Source of the DNA: Conoideocrella luteorostrata
Taxonomy: Eukaryota; Ascomycota; Sordariomycetes; Hypocreales; Clavicipitaceae
Reading direction: 5' to 3'
Assembly (NCBI GenBank): GCA_032433595.1
Contig: JASWJB010000060.1
Location: forward strand, 1 to 64,000
DNA: 64,000 bases
The notes under the pieces are model-generated. The model had not been told where the DNA came from. It saw only the letters and a program-made list of their open reading frames with translations, and did not search any database. This document shows, piece by piece, positions 32,101 through 43,377 of the stretch. How positions within the stretch are numbered: position 1 is the stretch's first letter; every line of letters begins with the position of its first letter. A program made the position numbers and the translations under genes.

Positions 32101-34559
32101 GAGCATCTCGGGTAAACATCTGCCATGCATACTTTCGCCAGCTTGGAATGAACACTGACAGCTTAAACCAGAGTGACCGCACTATTCCAGATTCATAGGA
32201 GCTGTAACATGCGTCTGCTACATAATAGGGACTTGCTCGGCGGTTGCCAGATGACAAGTCTGGCAACACCCATGTCTGTGGCTCAGTCGCATACATATTG
32301 TCTTGGTGCTTGGTACAAATACACTACGTTAATCCTCGTCCCTAGATATAATTCTTTTTATTATACAAGCCAGGCATTGCTCTTAATCTTTACTTTATGA
32401 TCATCTGTGTACAACGCCAACCGGGTCTTGGCTTGCCACCCTTTGACTATCGGCCGAACCACGTTTGTGCTGTCTGAGAGTACAGCGTCTACATGCTGTC
32501 GTCACATGCATGTCGCCAAGATAATGTGGCAGAATACTGATTTGGCTAAATACTGATGGTCGCTTATATCCACTGCGGGAGTTCGCGGAGGTGAGTAGTC
32601 ACATCTAGATGCATTCACATATCTAACCGGACAAGGTGCCGCCACGCCACCACCTGTCAAACGACGCACCGCGACCACATTTCGAGATATCTCCAATCAT
32701 AAAGGCATGGTTATGTTAAGAATTGTGGACCTGCACCCGGTGTGCCGGTACACAAATATCTCTCTTGGGATGTCTGTCAGTGGCTCGATGGTTGACTTGT
32801 AACACACCAACTTTAGTCGAACTCGGGGATCCTGGCTGTAGCGATATTTGCACTCTCTGGTCTATGATATAAGACATTTGGATAAATCTCTCTAACTAAT
32901 TTCTTTTACAGTATAAAATACTACAGAGGCTTGCGTGTACCTGTAGCTGCTACGATCTACATTATCATGAGGTAAGATGAGAATATTTTTCACCGCAGCT
33001 GAGATCATCCGATTGAAGAGCTCCCCAGAAAACGTGGGCCCCCAACGCGTTTCCAATTAATCCCAAGGGATGCAGCCTTTTATTAAATAAAAAAGTTATT
33101 AACTCAAACCTATCCGGGCAGCACTACCCAAATCTTGTTCTGGGTTCAATGAGGGGATGCTCGGTGACGCAGCTAGAAGGTGACAGCCATTTACACGAGC
33201 AGAAGATCTCCTGCTTTTTGGGCAATAGTTGAAACATCTCGACATACGGAGAAAGAAGGACTGAGAATAAGCGATCTAGCTGCGGAAAAGAGAGTACGTG
33301 CCGCGTCAGCATCTTTTGGTGTTCAAACGACATGCTGGTCGTCGAGTGAACATGTATTTAGGAGATCAAACTCACACGATGAGCATACAGTCAATATAGA
33401 CTGATCTATCAAGTATAAAGGATGATATTCTGTCTAGAACCCACACTAGTGATTCACACCTTTCTGTGAGCTGTAAAGTCTGGCGATAAAGAACGCGGTC
33501 GACTGTTACTACCCAATAGGTAGCATGAAATGCTATATCTGGCAAAATCTGGCCCACACTGCGCAAGCTATCGGGATAGGTCTGTTCATATCAAACTATT
33601 GGGGCAACTGAAGCGTTCTCTGAACTCTGAATTCTCCGTACACCTCGATGGGAATTCGGGCTGGCGTAATGGGATCGTCCTGGCCAGAGGGATGACTCGA
33701 TCCGGATAACCTTAAAATTAGACTCAAGGCATACCACCACCACTCCAGTGGATACAAATCCAGCCGAACTTATACGGCATTTGGGTCGGATCCTGGTCAT
33801 CCGTAGCCACCGACCGCTACAACCACCGGCATCTCAGTGATCCGCACACCAGTGGCGTCTTGGCTCTTGGCTCTTGACAATCGTTTCCTGACACCCCGCA
33901 CTTTTTGGGATGTCTCTCACGTTTCCGTTGTGATCTTGTATTATTGCTCAATTCTCCATTAGCGACTTATTTCATTTTACATTCACTCTTTACACGGCAA
34001 TTGGCTGATGTGCATTTTGCTGGGCTCTACCAATGGGTGCATTCCAAATGTCAATGCCTGGGACAATGTGCCAAATTGCGGGGGGTTAGCCTCAAGGTCG
34101 GGAGGGGGAACCATGCCAATAGCCTCAAATGGCTGAAGCCCGGATACTTTGGGCAACAACATTCCCCTCCCTGCAGGACAAGAAAAGGTCTAGTTCTGTG
34201 GCAAAACAACACAATTCAGATGTGCGGCAGACTGCCAAGTGGCCAACCAAGCCTAGACCGGCGAGCCAAGCAACATAGCAACCCTTGGCAATTGCGAGGC
34301 TGGAACCTCGCACACGAATTTGGATACTCAAGATTGCCAAGTGAATTTGATGTACAATGAACGAAAATTTACGAGGTTTATGGCTTCAAAGTTTCTGGGC
34401 TGAGAGGAGGCAGTGCATCATTCCGTATGCAACTTTGAGGAGCTTGACTTCACGGCCAACACTTGGCGGGTTCGGCCACTGACATCACCGCCAATTGGTT
34501 TTCCATTTTATTTCTCGGGCAGAGATAATACAGCTGAGCTAGCTTGCAGCCGTTCTCTT

Positions 34560-34567
34560 TATATAAA
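34560..34567 (+). promoter_or_regulatory. Putative TATA box of the CHRD protein gene
   Basis: TATATAAA, 127 bases upstream of the ATG at 34694, followed by a pyrimidine-rich leader. Confidence 0.55.
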
Positions 34568-34693
34568 CCACCCCTTCTTCCTCTGTGTCGCAATGTTTGT
34601 TATTCGACACAGGAACTTCATCTGCTCAATCGTATTCCATCCTCACAGTCACAATCACCCCCATCACCACAACCTCTGATTTATACAGTAAAT

Positions 34694-35333
34694 ATGAAGG
34701 CCTCGTTCTTCCTTTTCGGCTTTATCGCAACTGCCACTGCTACACCTCTTTCCGACAGGACTTATCGTGGCAAGCATCATGATGAGTCGCCCTTCAAGTT
34801 CACCTCTACCTACAGCGTCCACGTTGAGCCGAAGCAGGTGGTGGACGCCATGAACAAATTTACCGGCGGTCTACAGGGAGCCTCCGGGGTGTTCAAGTAT
34901 GGCATAAACTCGCATGAGAACGTTATTTGCTACAACCTTACCCTCAATGGCTTCCGTGGTGAATATTCGTCTCCCGCAAAGACGGCTACACATATCCATG
35001 AGGCACCGGTAGGAAAGGCTGGGCCACCGAGGTAAGCAAAATGAAATAGCTTCTTGAGGTGACACAGCACGAGGACATAGTTTTACTAAATTCTTCTTCA
35101 GAATTGCATTCCCTAACCCCGAGGGACCTGTAGATGGCCCCCGCTCGAGCATCGGATGTCTGCGCGGCCCATTTGTCACTGGCGTCAAAGCCGCTGATGG
35201 CAAAGACACTGGAGAAGGCTTCCACGTCAGCAAAATTGAGAAGAACCCCTCCGCTTTCTTCACCGACGTGCACTCTAGTCTAGCAGTACCTGGTGCCGTG
35301 AGAGGTCAACTCAATGGAAAGAAACGATGCTAG
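34694..35333 (+). CDS. Secreted CHRD-domain protein
   Basis: Two exons (34694-35031 and 35102-35333) encode 189 residues. A signal peptide (about 1-16) is followed by one CHRD domain, seen from SGVFKYGINSHENVICYNL, the THIHEAPVG segment and the end FFTDVHSSLAVPGAVRGQL. CHRD domains occur in chordin and in many bacterial and fungal secreted proteins; the fungal role is unknown, though wall or surface association is likely. The 70-base intron (GTAAGC donor, TTCAG acceptor) splits an Arg codon between the HIHEAP and FPNPEG parts. A TATA box lies 127 bases upstream and an AATAAA signal sits at 35464-35469. The start is the only ATG that gives a signal peptide. Confidence 0.88.
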
Positions 35334-36218
35334 ATTGGTGAGGACTGTGCTGCGGCAGAAATACTTGGCTTTGGACGGGACCTACATCCATGTTGCACAT
35401 TGTATTTTGCTTTTGATCTTGGAAACTTATATGCACCGTCCCTAATGCTGTATCCAAATGCTTAATAAATAATCAAATTACTGAAGTAGGCCATTCATTA
35501 CTCGCAAGGGCAGTCCAGTGTGTACATTGGAAGCCAACGTGAGACTTGATTGACGTGATTTCGCGTGCTCTATCCTTGTCATGTGCGATGAGAACAAAGT
35601 GGATCAATCACAACCGACGAACCAAATGAAAGTCCTTCGGTCGGGCTCTGGGAAAGTCTGGCTAATCGCGACGATCCGTTCAGGCGCTGCAGCCGCTAGC
35701 GGGCTTCGTCATCAGGCGCCAGCTCGCCCGTCCTGTGTGCCTTGGGTATAAATGCCGAGTTCGCCCTCCACGGACACCGCCACTAATAAATCACAGTGAG
35801 TCTTGCTGACGGGGCGTAATTCAATTGACGTACAGCGCAGCCTCGCTCGGCCGAGCGAACAAAGCTGGCAGGCTCACTTGCTGGTGGAGCCATCACTTAG
35901 ACCCCAGTTAGTGGCTAGCTAATAAGGAGTACTCCGTACGGAGTAGACATGCCACATCTTATCCTTCATCTACTCCGCGCCGCCATGGTGGTGACATGGC
36001 CGCGAAAGACTCGTCACAATTTGGTTGCTATCATCCCTGCTCCATCGGTTGCATCTCGCTGTCACTAAATCGGTTTCACGTATTTTGACATTTTATTAAC
36101 CGAAGCGGAACACAAGTTTGATCCGTTGTATCGCATCAGTCATCGCATCGGCCCTCGGCAGCAGTTCCCACACAAACCGCGTCGGACAGCGTCATCTTTT
36201 GATCACCCTTTTTTGGAC
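35334..36218. other. Intergenic region between CHRD gene and Zn2Cys6 regulator
   Basis: No gene seen. It has a poly-A signal for the CHRD gene at 35464-35469 and an inverted motif cluster at 35926-35945 (GGAGTACTCCGTACGGAGTA). Confidence 0.5.
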
Positions 36219-38103
36219 ATGCCTAATACTAAACAGTGCTGGGAATGTCGCAAAAAGCGACTTGTGTGTGATTTGGAGCGGCCGACGTGCAAAAAATGCC
36301 GGACGAGAGGTGTTACATGCCCCGGCTACGACCACAGACCCTTAACATGGATCCAGCCTGGGGAAACGAGGTCCAAGAAGCGAAAGAACCAAGCCCGAGC
36401 AACCCACTTGGTGAAGCTATCGCCGCCCTTGGAGGTCAGCGGTGATACATTGACCACCCTCTGGCAGGCGGTGCAGTACTGCAAGTCTTGCCCAACGCTT
36501 TCTCTTTCTTACTTTCTTATTCTTTTTTTTTTCTTTATCAAAATCTTTTAAGCTGTACAGCTCATGAAACAAAAGGCTTTTTCTTTTATGCCTCAGGACT
36601 AGACCGGCATCAATTCGATGGCTAATAGTTCTACCCTCTTAGATAACGAAGCTATCTGCCCCGAAATGCTCGTCGCAGGCAATTGTGGCCTCCAAAATCC
36701 GTTCTACGTTCCCTCATTAGCAGTCGCAAATGTGCATCCCGCAGTTGCGGAGATGCTCAAGTCCTCTGCACTGGCGCATCGTATTCTCCAAGGTGCCGAA
36801 AGACCAAGCTCCGATCGTGCTGTCTTGGCTACAAAGCTTCAAAGACATCGAGGTGCTGCAATCAGGCTCATGGCGCAAGATTTGGCCAACGATGCATCGC
36901 ACACAAGCTTTCAGTTTCTCGTTTGCGTGCTTGTGTTCTTGCTTATAGAAGTATGATCTACGCCCGCCTGATTACAACTCCCTGGTTCGCAACCGACTTG
37001 GGCTCGAGCATGTGCTGACTCTCTGCTAGATACAACAATCCATTTCATCAAGCTGGCGATCGCACGTAGATGCCGCTTTGGTCATCATTGACCGCCACGG
37101 TGGTCTGGGCAGGTTGCTGGCTACCTGTGAGCCACTCACTCATTTCCTCCGCTATGTCACCATGTAAGCCTTCTAAGCGGCTTCTTCTGATGCCTCCCCC
37201 CTCTCCCTTCTCTTCTCTCTTGCTTTCCCTCTTCTATTATCCGTGGATGAATTCTGACAGGTTTATTGCGCTGCTGTCGTTCCTAGTATCGATATTCTTG
37301 GCGCAACAACGACGCCATGCTTGGAATTTGTGCAAGCATGCCGCCAGCTCAAGATCCTTCCGATATTGTCAACATTATTTGGCGATGGCTTACAAACATG
37401 TGTGCCCTGCCCTCCAGAACTTCTTGGCCATGTGATCCTGGTCAACCATTTGCGATCTAGAATGCAAAATACGGTGTCACAAGATGGGAGCGTCCTGGTT
37501 CTTCCCGCAGCTTGGACGGCTTTGAAGAGTATATGCGAATTTTCTGTAGATCACTGGGTCGACTCTGTGGTGCTACCGAGTTTGGCGCTCTATGATGTGC
37601 ACCGAATTGACAAGAACGCCAGGCGGAGTCCAAAATTTACAGTACCCCAACGACGATTATGGCTTGCCCTGACCTCGTGCTTCAAGTCAGCCATCACAGT
37701 ATATTGCATTTCGACACTTTTTGGTGATGGCTATGCGCTACATTACGATGAGCTTGACGAGACGATTTACGGCCACACAGACTTACCAGGCGCTAAACTC
37801 TTCCACCAAGAGACGCTGATGAGCAACCTGCAAACCATTGCCTCAGATCAGGGAAGCCAGGTTCGCAAGTTCACCATTTGGCCACTTACCATTGCTGGAC
37901 TTCGGACGCAACCCGGAGACGAGGCCTCCAAGCGGTTCATATTGACTGAGTTGATGTGGATGAGTGAGAAACTAGGCACTGCCTCACCTTTAATCGCAGC
38001 TGATCTCCTCAACAAAACATGGCGAGAGGCTAGTATTTGGCCTGATGGGGAGCAGAAAGCATGGGATAGCTTATTTGACAAGCCCTACGTATTCGCCCTA
38101 TGA
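36219..38103 (+). CDS. Zn2Cys6 transcription factor
   Basis: Best model has four exons (36219-36484, 36629-36950, 37030-37163, 37287-38103) and 512 residues. The N-terminus carries a complete Zn2Cys6 DNA-binding cluster, Cys7, 10, 17, 24, 27 and 34 (spacing 2-6-6-2-6), followed by a basic linker. The rest resembles the fungal-specific factor domain of the DUF3468 group, with AVQYC, HVDAALVIIDRHGGLGRLL and WREASIWPDG. Introns 2 and 3 have clear signals and keep the frame. Intron 1 is uncertain: the 36485-36628 choice keeps AVQYC in frame, but donors at 36442 or 36471 are possible. It reads toward the secreted arginine deiminase, 488 bases downstream, so it may be its local regulator; that is inference. 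Confidence 0.8.
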
Positions 38104-38591
38104 CGACAGCAAACCCTAGTGTTCGTAAGGAATTAGCGTCACGTAATTCACCATATTATTTAGTCGCGTTACCATGTACATGTCCTTTTAAGTGGTTTTT
38201 GTGGTATGATCGAATGATCGTCAATCCGTCATCCAAGTTGGGGCGACACAGCCATCGCTAGCGCAATGACAGCTAACTTGCAAATGCTCCACCAAGGACT
38301 TGGCCAGTTTTCTTTCCTATTTAGGACATTAGCTTGCATACTTGCTGCTCCTTGCTAGAGGATAACACAGACAGATGAGCCTCCTCTAAATCATTGCCTT
38401 TTCTGGAAAAACTGTTTCATTTCGCTCATCATTAACAACTCCCTAAACAAATAACGCCTAGAGGCAAGCAAAGATGTCCTCTGGCGATAAAACATATAAA
38501 TTGGGCGACGAGCGCCGGCTAGACTGCAACTTTACCATCAGCAGTACGAGCACGACCTACAGATACAATCTTCGACAAAGCTAGAGTCAAC
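38104..38591. other. Promoter region of the arginine deiminase gene
   Basis: 488 bases, no gene. A TATA-like box lies at 38495-38500. Confidence 0.5.
38495..38500 (+). promoter_or_regulatory. Putative TATA box of the arginine deiminase gene
   Basis: TATAAA, 92 bases upstream of the ATG at 38592. Confidence 0.5.
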
Positions 38592-40457
38592 ATGACAAAG
38601 TTTAGCAAATTTCGAGGCATGGTGATGCTTGGCCTTGCCATGGTTGGTAGCATACAGCCTACTCTGGCAACAGCCATGTCATCCGACATCGATGCCATCA
38701 TACTTGCCGACACAAACCGGGATGGTGTTGTCAATGACCTCGACAAAGATCACAAATACGTGTGGTCGTCGAGCCACGGGGCAATTTTCCTGCCCAACAT
38801 TGGTGATGAGCATCACCGCTGCGAAACTCGGGATGCTAATGGGGGCCTCTTTAGTAATCTTGAACTGGCTGCCTGCAACGATGCGTCCGGCGACATCTTG
38901 GTTAGTCCTAGATTCGCAGCGCCGCTTCGAACACTGCCCATTCAGGGGCTCTCCGAGGACGCAGTTGGAAGGATTTACACAAAACCAGCTTCTAGCATCA
39001 ACCTTGTCAGACTTTTCTATTTGAGCGGAAGTGATATAAACTCTTCTTCTGACTGGACACTACTTCAGCCCGAGCTATCATTCAACACAACTACTCTCGC
39101 CAAGGGATTGACGCTTGCAATTGATGGGAGGCAACTGGTCACGGATCCCACTACTTGGAATGGAAAGATTGACGTTATTTTCGAAGTTGCGGACTCGGGA
39201 AAGAAGGGGTCTGATTTTGTAAATATGAAACAGGCGCCGGTGCTTGTCCATCACCATTTGCAAAAGCCTGATACCGTGCTTACACTGGAAACGAAAGAGG
39301 GTGTATCAAAATGGCAAGCCCCTTTTGTGCGCACACTTCACGACGTTCTCAACACACTACCCTCCAAGATACCCCTACGCGTGCTCAACAATAGCGATGA
39401 AGTTTGGGGTCAGGACTTCATGGAACCCGCATTCGCCAGCATGCCTGGGCCAAAAGGACCAATCTCCATTCGCGTCTTGATACGGAGTGCGCAGTCTACG
39501 AGAGTCAACGGACGAAAGATTTTTGAACAGCTGAGGGGAAGTGGTATCGGTGGTTGGCAACCAGGAGCAGGCTCAGGGTTCGGCTGGGAGGAGATTAACT
39601 CGGGTGGCAACATTGAAGCCATTCCTCCCCATGTCTCTCGAAGCGGCATCCCGTACCTTTCCGGGAGAGTACTGCTTGGAAAACACTTTGACAAATACCC
39701 AGCACAATCTATGATCGACTTTTTCGAAGCGCAGGGAGAACAGAAGCCACTGTTCCTGGAAGCGGGTTGGCTTGTTGTTGGCCACATTGACGAAATGGTT
39801 CAGTTCTTACCAGCTGACAATAAGCTTGGGTTCGTGATGGCCATGCCAGACACCCACGCAGCATACGACCTCTTGAGAGGGCTCAACAGCAGCGGGCACG
39901 GCTCAACGCCTATGCTCAGCTACAGCGGCGATACATCTCCCGACAATGGTACGCTGTTCCTGGACCCTAGACTTCGCAATACTAGCGTCGCTTCCTTTTT
40001 GTCCAATGTAAAGTCCGTCAAGACGAACGAATACGCTCAGAAGTTTCTCGACCACAATCGCATGCTGCTCCTTCAGGAACTTCCCATTGAAGACAAGGAT
40101 GTCCTTCGCATTCCTGCTCTATGGAAGGACTTGACGTATCCTTGGCCCCGCAGCACTGATGGCGTACCGACTCGTCTTCACAGAGCAGCGCCGGGAGAGA
40201 GGCAGCTTGGATCTCTGTTGCCGTCGGCTGTCAACGGTGTTGTTCTCGGCTCTCAATACCTTGCGCCGAAGCCGTGGGGTCCTGTGGTGGATGGACACGA
40301 TGTGCTTGAGGAGGCTATTCGAAAGGTGTATGAGCGTGCCAATATGACGGTTACTTTTATTGATGATTACATGTCGCATCATGTACGTGGTGGGGAAGTT
40401 CATTGTGGGACAAATGTATTCAGGAACACTGATGTTGAGTGGTGGAGGAGTGAGTAA
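38592..40457 (+). CDS. Secreted protein-arginine deiminase (PAD)
   Basis: One exon of 621 residues. PADs convert peptidyl-arginine to citrulline, usually with Ca2+. A signal peptide (about 1-28) is followed by a PAD middle-domain-like segment (DTNRDGVVNDLDKDHKYVW and GAIFLPN, with an Asp-rich Ca-site look) and the PAD catalytic domain. The catalytic residues of human PAD4 have counterparts: Asp275 in WGQDF, His398 and Asp400 in VVGHIDEMVQF, and Cys605 in GGEVHCGTNVFR. This is the mammalian-type PAD (GGEVHCGTN is very distinctive), not a bacterial free-arginine deiminase or agmatine deiminase. The N-terminal immunoglobulin-like domain of vertebrate PADs is missing or short. It is secreted, so it should act on external or wall proteins. 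It sits between a Zn2Cys6 regulator and a kinase gene. Confidence 0.92.
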   Translation: MTKFSKFRGMVMLGLAMVGSIQPTLATAMSSDIDAIILADTNRDGVVNDLDKDHKYVWSSSHGAIFLPNIGDEHHRCETRDANGGLFSNLELAACNDASGDILVSPRFAAPLRTLPIQGLSEDAVGRIYTKPASSINLVRLFYLSGSDINSSSDWTLLQPELSFNTTTLAKGLTLAIDGRQLVTDPTTWNGKIDVIFEVADSGKKGSDFVNMKQAPVLVHHHLQKPDTVLTLETKEGVSKWQAPFVRTLHDVLNTLPSKIPLRVLNNSDEVWGQDFMEPAFASMPGPKGPISIRVLIRSAQSTRVNGRKIFEQLRGSGIGGWQPGAGSGFGWEEINSGGNIEAIPPHVSRSGIPYLSGRVLLGKHFDKYPAQSMIDFFEAQGEQKPLFLEAGWLVVGHIDEMVQFLPADNKLGFVMAMPDTHAAYDLLRGLNSSGHGSTPMLSYSGDTSPDNGTLFLDPRLRNTSVASFLSNVKSVKTNEYAQKFLDHNRMLLLQELPIEDKDVLRIPALWKDLTYPWPRSTDGVPTRLHRAAPGERQLGSLLPSAVNGVVLGSQYLAPKPWGPVVDGHDVLEEAIRKVYERANMTVTFIDDYMSHHVRGGEVHCGTNVFRNTDVEWWRSE

Positions 40458-41063
40458 ACAGTGCTGCACTCAGGTACGTGGTGATGGGGCGGGTAGTCTG
40501 CACACGGGCATTGCAAACATTTGGGCCGCCTGGTTACTATGGACGGCCGTTAGAAAGGCATCAGGCATGTACCGCGTGTGCGCACAACGCGCGAATCTTT
40601 TAGGTACTCGGACAAATGTGGGCGGTTCTGCGATTCTTCAAGACACTACCAGCGGCAACGCTTTGGCTCCTGTACATATACATCGTTATAAATTGGAGGT
40701 TATGTTAATCTATTTTAGCCATAGCAGATGGCATCGAGCAATGTTAGCGCTACTCCGTACTGTTACGCCTATTGCATCTGTAGTATTGAAGTATGCTGTG
40801 CGCACGCATCGTTCAATGAGGATGGATAGGAGGGGTTTGTTAGGCAATGGGCTGGTGGCACATACAGTGGGCCTGCAATAATTCCGAGCCAAGAAACAAC
40901 CAAACCTTGTCGAGTACTCCGTAGCGGCCTTGGGATTACTGCTGGGGTATTGTACTGCCTGCTGGGTAGCAATTTTCAGATCCCCCAATAGCAATACTTC
41001 ATTTTCTATTCTCCGCGTCGTCTGAGTGAACTGGCTCACGACAGGACAGCGCTACGTGCCACC
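40458..41063. other. Intergenic region with hairpin repeat copy A
   Basis: No gene. It contains motif copies at 40751-40760 and 40912-40923 and the hairpin element at 40875-40942. Confidence 0.6.
40875..40942. repeat. Small inverted-repeat (MITE-like) element, copy A
   Basis: About 68 bases with imperfect terminal inverted repeats: GCAATAATTCC-GAGCC on the left and the complement of GGCCTTGGGATTACTGC on the right. It shares 19 identical bases (40886-40904) with copy B at 42957-42975. The arms differ mostly at C/T or G/A positions, as RIP mutation would produce. It ends about 120 bases upstream of the kinase start. Confidence 0.6.
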
Positions 41064-42320
41064 ATGACAATGAGCAACACTTCTTGCAGCGGATCCAATC
41101 CGCAACCCCAGGATGTCGCTAAGGAAATGCTGCTGAGGCTTGACCTAGAACTAATATCATGCGTTGAGATTCAGACCTTATGGGCAGGCTACGGCCACAT
41201 CTGTGAAGTTAAAGCTCGACGGACGACACAACTAGGCTCGGCCGCCATACCAGAGATAGAATCTCATGGCGGCGTGATTGACCTCATTCTCAAAATTGTG
41301 TCGCCGCCTTCCGGTCGTGGTGATGAAGGCCATTTGCGAAAAATTTTCAGCTACGAGGTTGAACAGTACTTCTACGATGAGGTTGCACCAACCCTCCAGC
41401 GCGTGCCTCTGGCGAAGTGCCTCAGCTCGACCTCCGGCAACCGGAACTTGGCTGTGGCGGCGGGATTGGCAAATGTGAATGCAACCCTGATGTCGGACTT
41501 GCGGCAGAAGTATCCCGTGGCGGGAGAGAAAAGGGCGGTTCTCACGCGGCAGCAGGTCCATTCGGCTTTGCGATGGTTGGCGAACTTCCATGGCAGCTAC
41601 TGGAACGCGCCGGCGAAAAGCTTGGATGGGTTCATCCTGCCGCCACTTCAGGAGAATACATTAAGGCAAGGCAAACAAGGAACAGCACGAAAAGGGCTGT
41701 GGTTGAACGGAGGCTACACATACCTGGCTACGCGAGGGAGCGAATATCGGTCTCTTCTGCAAGATCACGATTCGGAATGGCCGTCATTACTTTGCCAGCC
41801 TGTTCCAAATTCTGCGCTCTCGACGACAGAGCTAGCGGCTGAGTTTTTGACTCCGCGCGGTCGCCCATTTGAGACGTACATACACGGCGACGTTAAATCT
41901 GAAAATATGTTCTCTACCGAAACTGGCGACGAGGTTGCCTTGTTTGATTTTCAATACGTCGGTCTCGGACTGGGCGTCTGCGACCTGGCCAAACTTTTCA
42001 CTTGCTCGGTCCCCATGGACATGCTTCTTGGGTCGGGCCAGCTACACAGCCAGTTGGTGATGAGTGACGGCGAGAGGGCTCTTCTGGAGGAGTACCGCAA
42101 ACATCTGCTTAGCCGTGAAGGAGGTGCTGCTACGCCAAGTTATGACTGGGGTACGTTCAAACGACACTGGGAAACGGCATTGGTGGACTGGTGTAGATTC
42201 CAGGCGTCCTGGGGTTTCTGGGGCAACACGGAGTGGCTGCAGGCGAGAGTTCGATCTATTGTTTGTGATGAGCAGTGGGTGAATTGGTTGCGGAGAGATG
42301 TGGATGAATTGGGCGAGTAG
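41064..42320 (+). CDS. APH/CHK-like small-molecule kinase
   Basis: One exon of 418 residues. It belongs to the aminoglycoside phosphotransferase/choline kinase-like (CHK) fold, which phosphorylates hydroxyl groups on small molecules. The catalytic loop HGDVKSENMF (His274, Asp276, Asn281) and the metal-binding DFQ (Asp295, in ALFDFQYVGLGLG) are present. The N-lobe is less conserved but has a likely Lys (LILKIVSPP). It has no signal peptide or membrane segment, so it acts in the cytoplasm. The substrate is unknown; choline, ecdysteroid-like and other metabolites are used by relatives. It follows the arginine deiminase on the same strand, and a hairpin element lies in its promoter. Start may be at either of the first two ATGs (41064 or 41070). 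Confidence 0.8.
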   Translation: MTMSNTSCSGSNPQPQDVAKEMLLRLDLELISCVEIQTLWAGYGHICEVKARRTTQLGSAAIPEIESHGGVIDLILKIVSPPSGRGDEGHLRKIFSYEVEQYFYDEVAPTLQRVPLAKCLSSTSGNRNLAVAAGLANVNATLMSDLRQKYPVAGEKRAVLTRQQVHSALRWLANFHGSYWNAPAKSLDGFILPPLQENTLRQGKQGTARKGLWLNGGYTYLATRGSEYRSLLQDHDSEWPSLLCQPVPNSALSTTELAAEFLTPRGRPFETYIHGDVKSENMFSTETGDEVALFDFQYVGLGLGVCDLAKLFTCSVPMDMLLGSGQLHSQLVMSDGERALLEEYRKHLLSREGGAATPSYDWGTFKRHWETALVDWCRFQASWGFWGNTEWLQARVRSIVCDEQWVNWLRRDVDELGE

Positions 42321-43377
42321 AGGACGTCTTTTCTTTCATAGCCATCCATCGCCATAGACATATTCCACTAGAATATTAGGAGAGACATTTTATTGAACAG
42401 TGTGCCCACCGCTGCTCCCAGCACGCCATTGAAAATGCACTTGATTTTAACCGAATGATTGTCACTGCATCTCGTGATGCAGTACCACAAGCGCGTTTCT
42501 GGCGCGCACCGTATCGCAGGGCATTGAGAATGGCGTGGATCAACCGTACCAAGCCACTTTAAGACACTAGCCAAAAGGGAAAGCGAGAATAATCAGAGCC
42601 AGGCCTTCAAGAGGAATGGCTGTCGAGGCAGAGCATCGAGAGCAGAATTGCTAAGAATAAAGTTAAGAGCAAGAGAAGCTGGCAGTGGCACAAAAGTGAA
42701 GAGGAATACAATACAATGCGCGGTCGCAGCTGGTAGCGGATGCCGCACGCGGTAGAGCTTTAAGTCAGGGCGCCTGGTCGCCTTGTAAGTATAAAGTGTT
42801 TCAAGCCTTCTGCCATAGTTACAATTTCGTCCAGCGTGCCAGTACGTCCGATTTTGACGGCGACAACACGCCGACGTTACGTGGTGGGCGACCAATGAGA
42901 AACTGGATTAACTAGTTGCCGATCATCTACGGAGTACCTTGAGCTTCCAGTAATTGGAGCCAAGAAACAACCAAATAATGCAGCATGGTGGCTCGGAATT
43001 ACTGCTTGGGTGCTGTAGATACTCCTAAACTATGGAGTAAACTGTTGACTAGTTCACTAGCTACCCAATCCGACCTCACAAAAGGCGCCGTGGGTAAAGT
43101 CTTAACCCCTGAGCGTAGCGGTCCCAGTGCCGTGCATCCACCCACTCTGCAGGGAAGAACCTTTAGCCCGCCTGGAGGCTTCCCCTCAGGTCATCGCTCG
43201 GCTTCGGAAGCTGCCCAGTAGCCAGTGTGTGAACTGGTGGTCACCAATAATCACAACAGGATAAAAGTGCGACGCGAGCGAAATGGAGACATTCATCTAG
43301 TTACTTTATCTAGCAATACTCAATCAATACTGCCCTACCGTATCTGTAAGATTTACATCGTGTCATTTGTCCCTGTA
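42321..43377. other. Intergenic region with hairpin repeat copy B
   Basis: No gene seen. One motif copy at 42928-42937 and the hairpin element at 42948-43005. The frame at 43225 reads into the oxidoreductase, but its extra 51 residues look unlike the family. Confidence 0.6.
42948..43005. repeat. Small inverted-repeat (MITE-like) element, copy B
   Basis: About 58 bases. The left arm CAGTAATTGGAGCCA nearly complements the right arm TGGCTCGGAATTACTG. It shares the 19-base core (42957-42975) with copy A and lies about 370 bases upstream of the oxidoreductase start. Confidence 0.6.

Larger units (their letters stand above)
27564..34693. other. Gene-poor region of about 7 kb
   Basis: No frame has a recognisable domain, splice-joined continuity or signal peptide that I can support. 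The region is rich in the TACGGAGTAC motif (28252, 28294, 28753, 28775, 29165, 29449, 30717) and has a tandem TACCGAG array at 29131-29154. The frames at 31474-31788 and 32012-32296 (minus) were checked and not assigned. It may be decayed transposon sequence, a noncoding RNA locus or a lineage-specific region. Confidence 0.5.

Noticed and set aside
31474..32296. Two minus-strand frames in the gene-poor region considered as transposon remnants
   Set aside because: No transposase, reverse transcriptase or other conserved motif could be seen.
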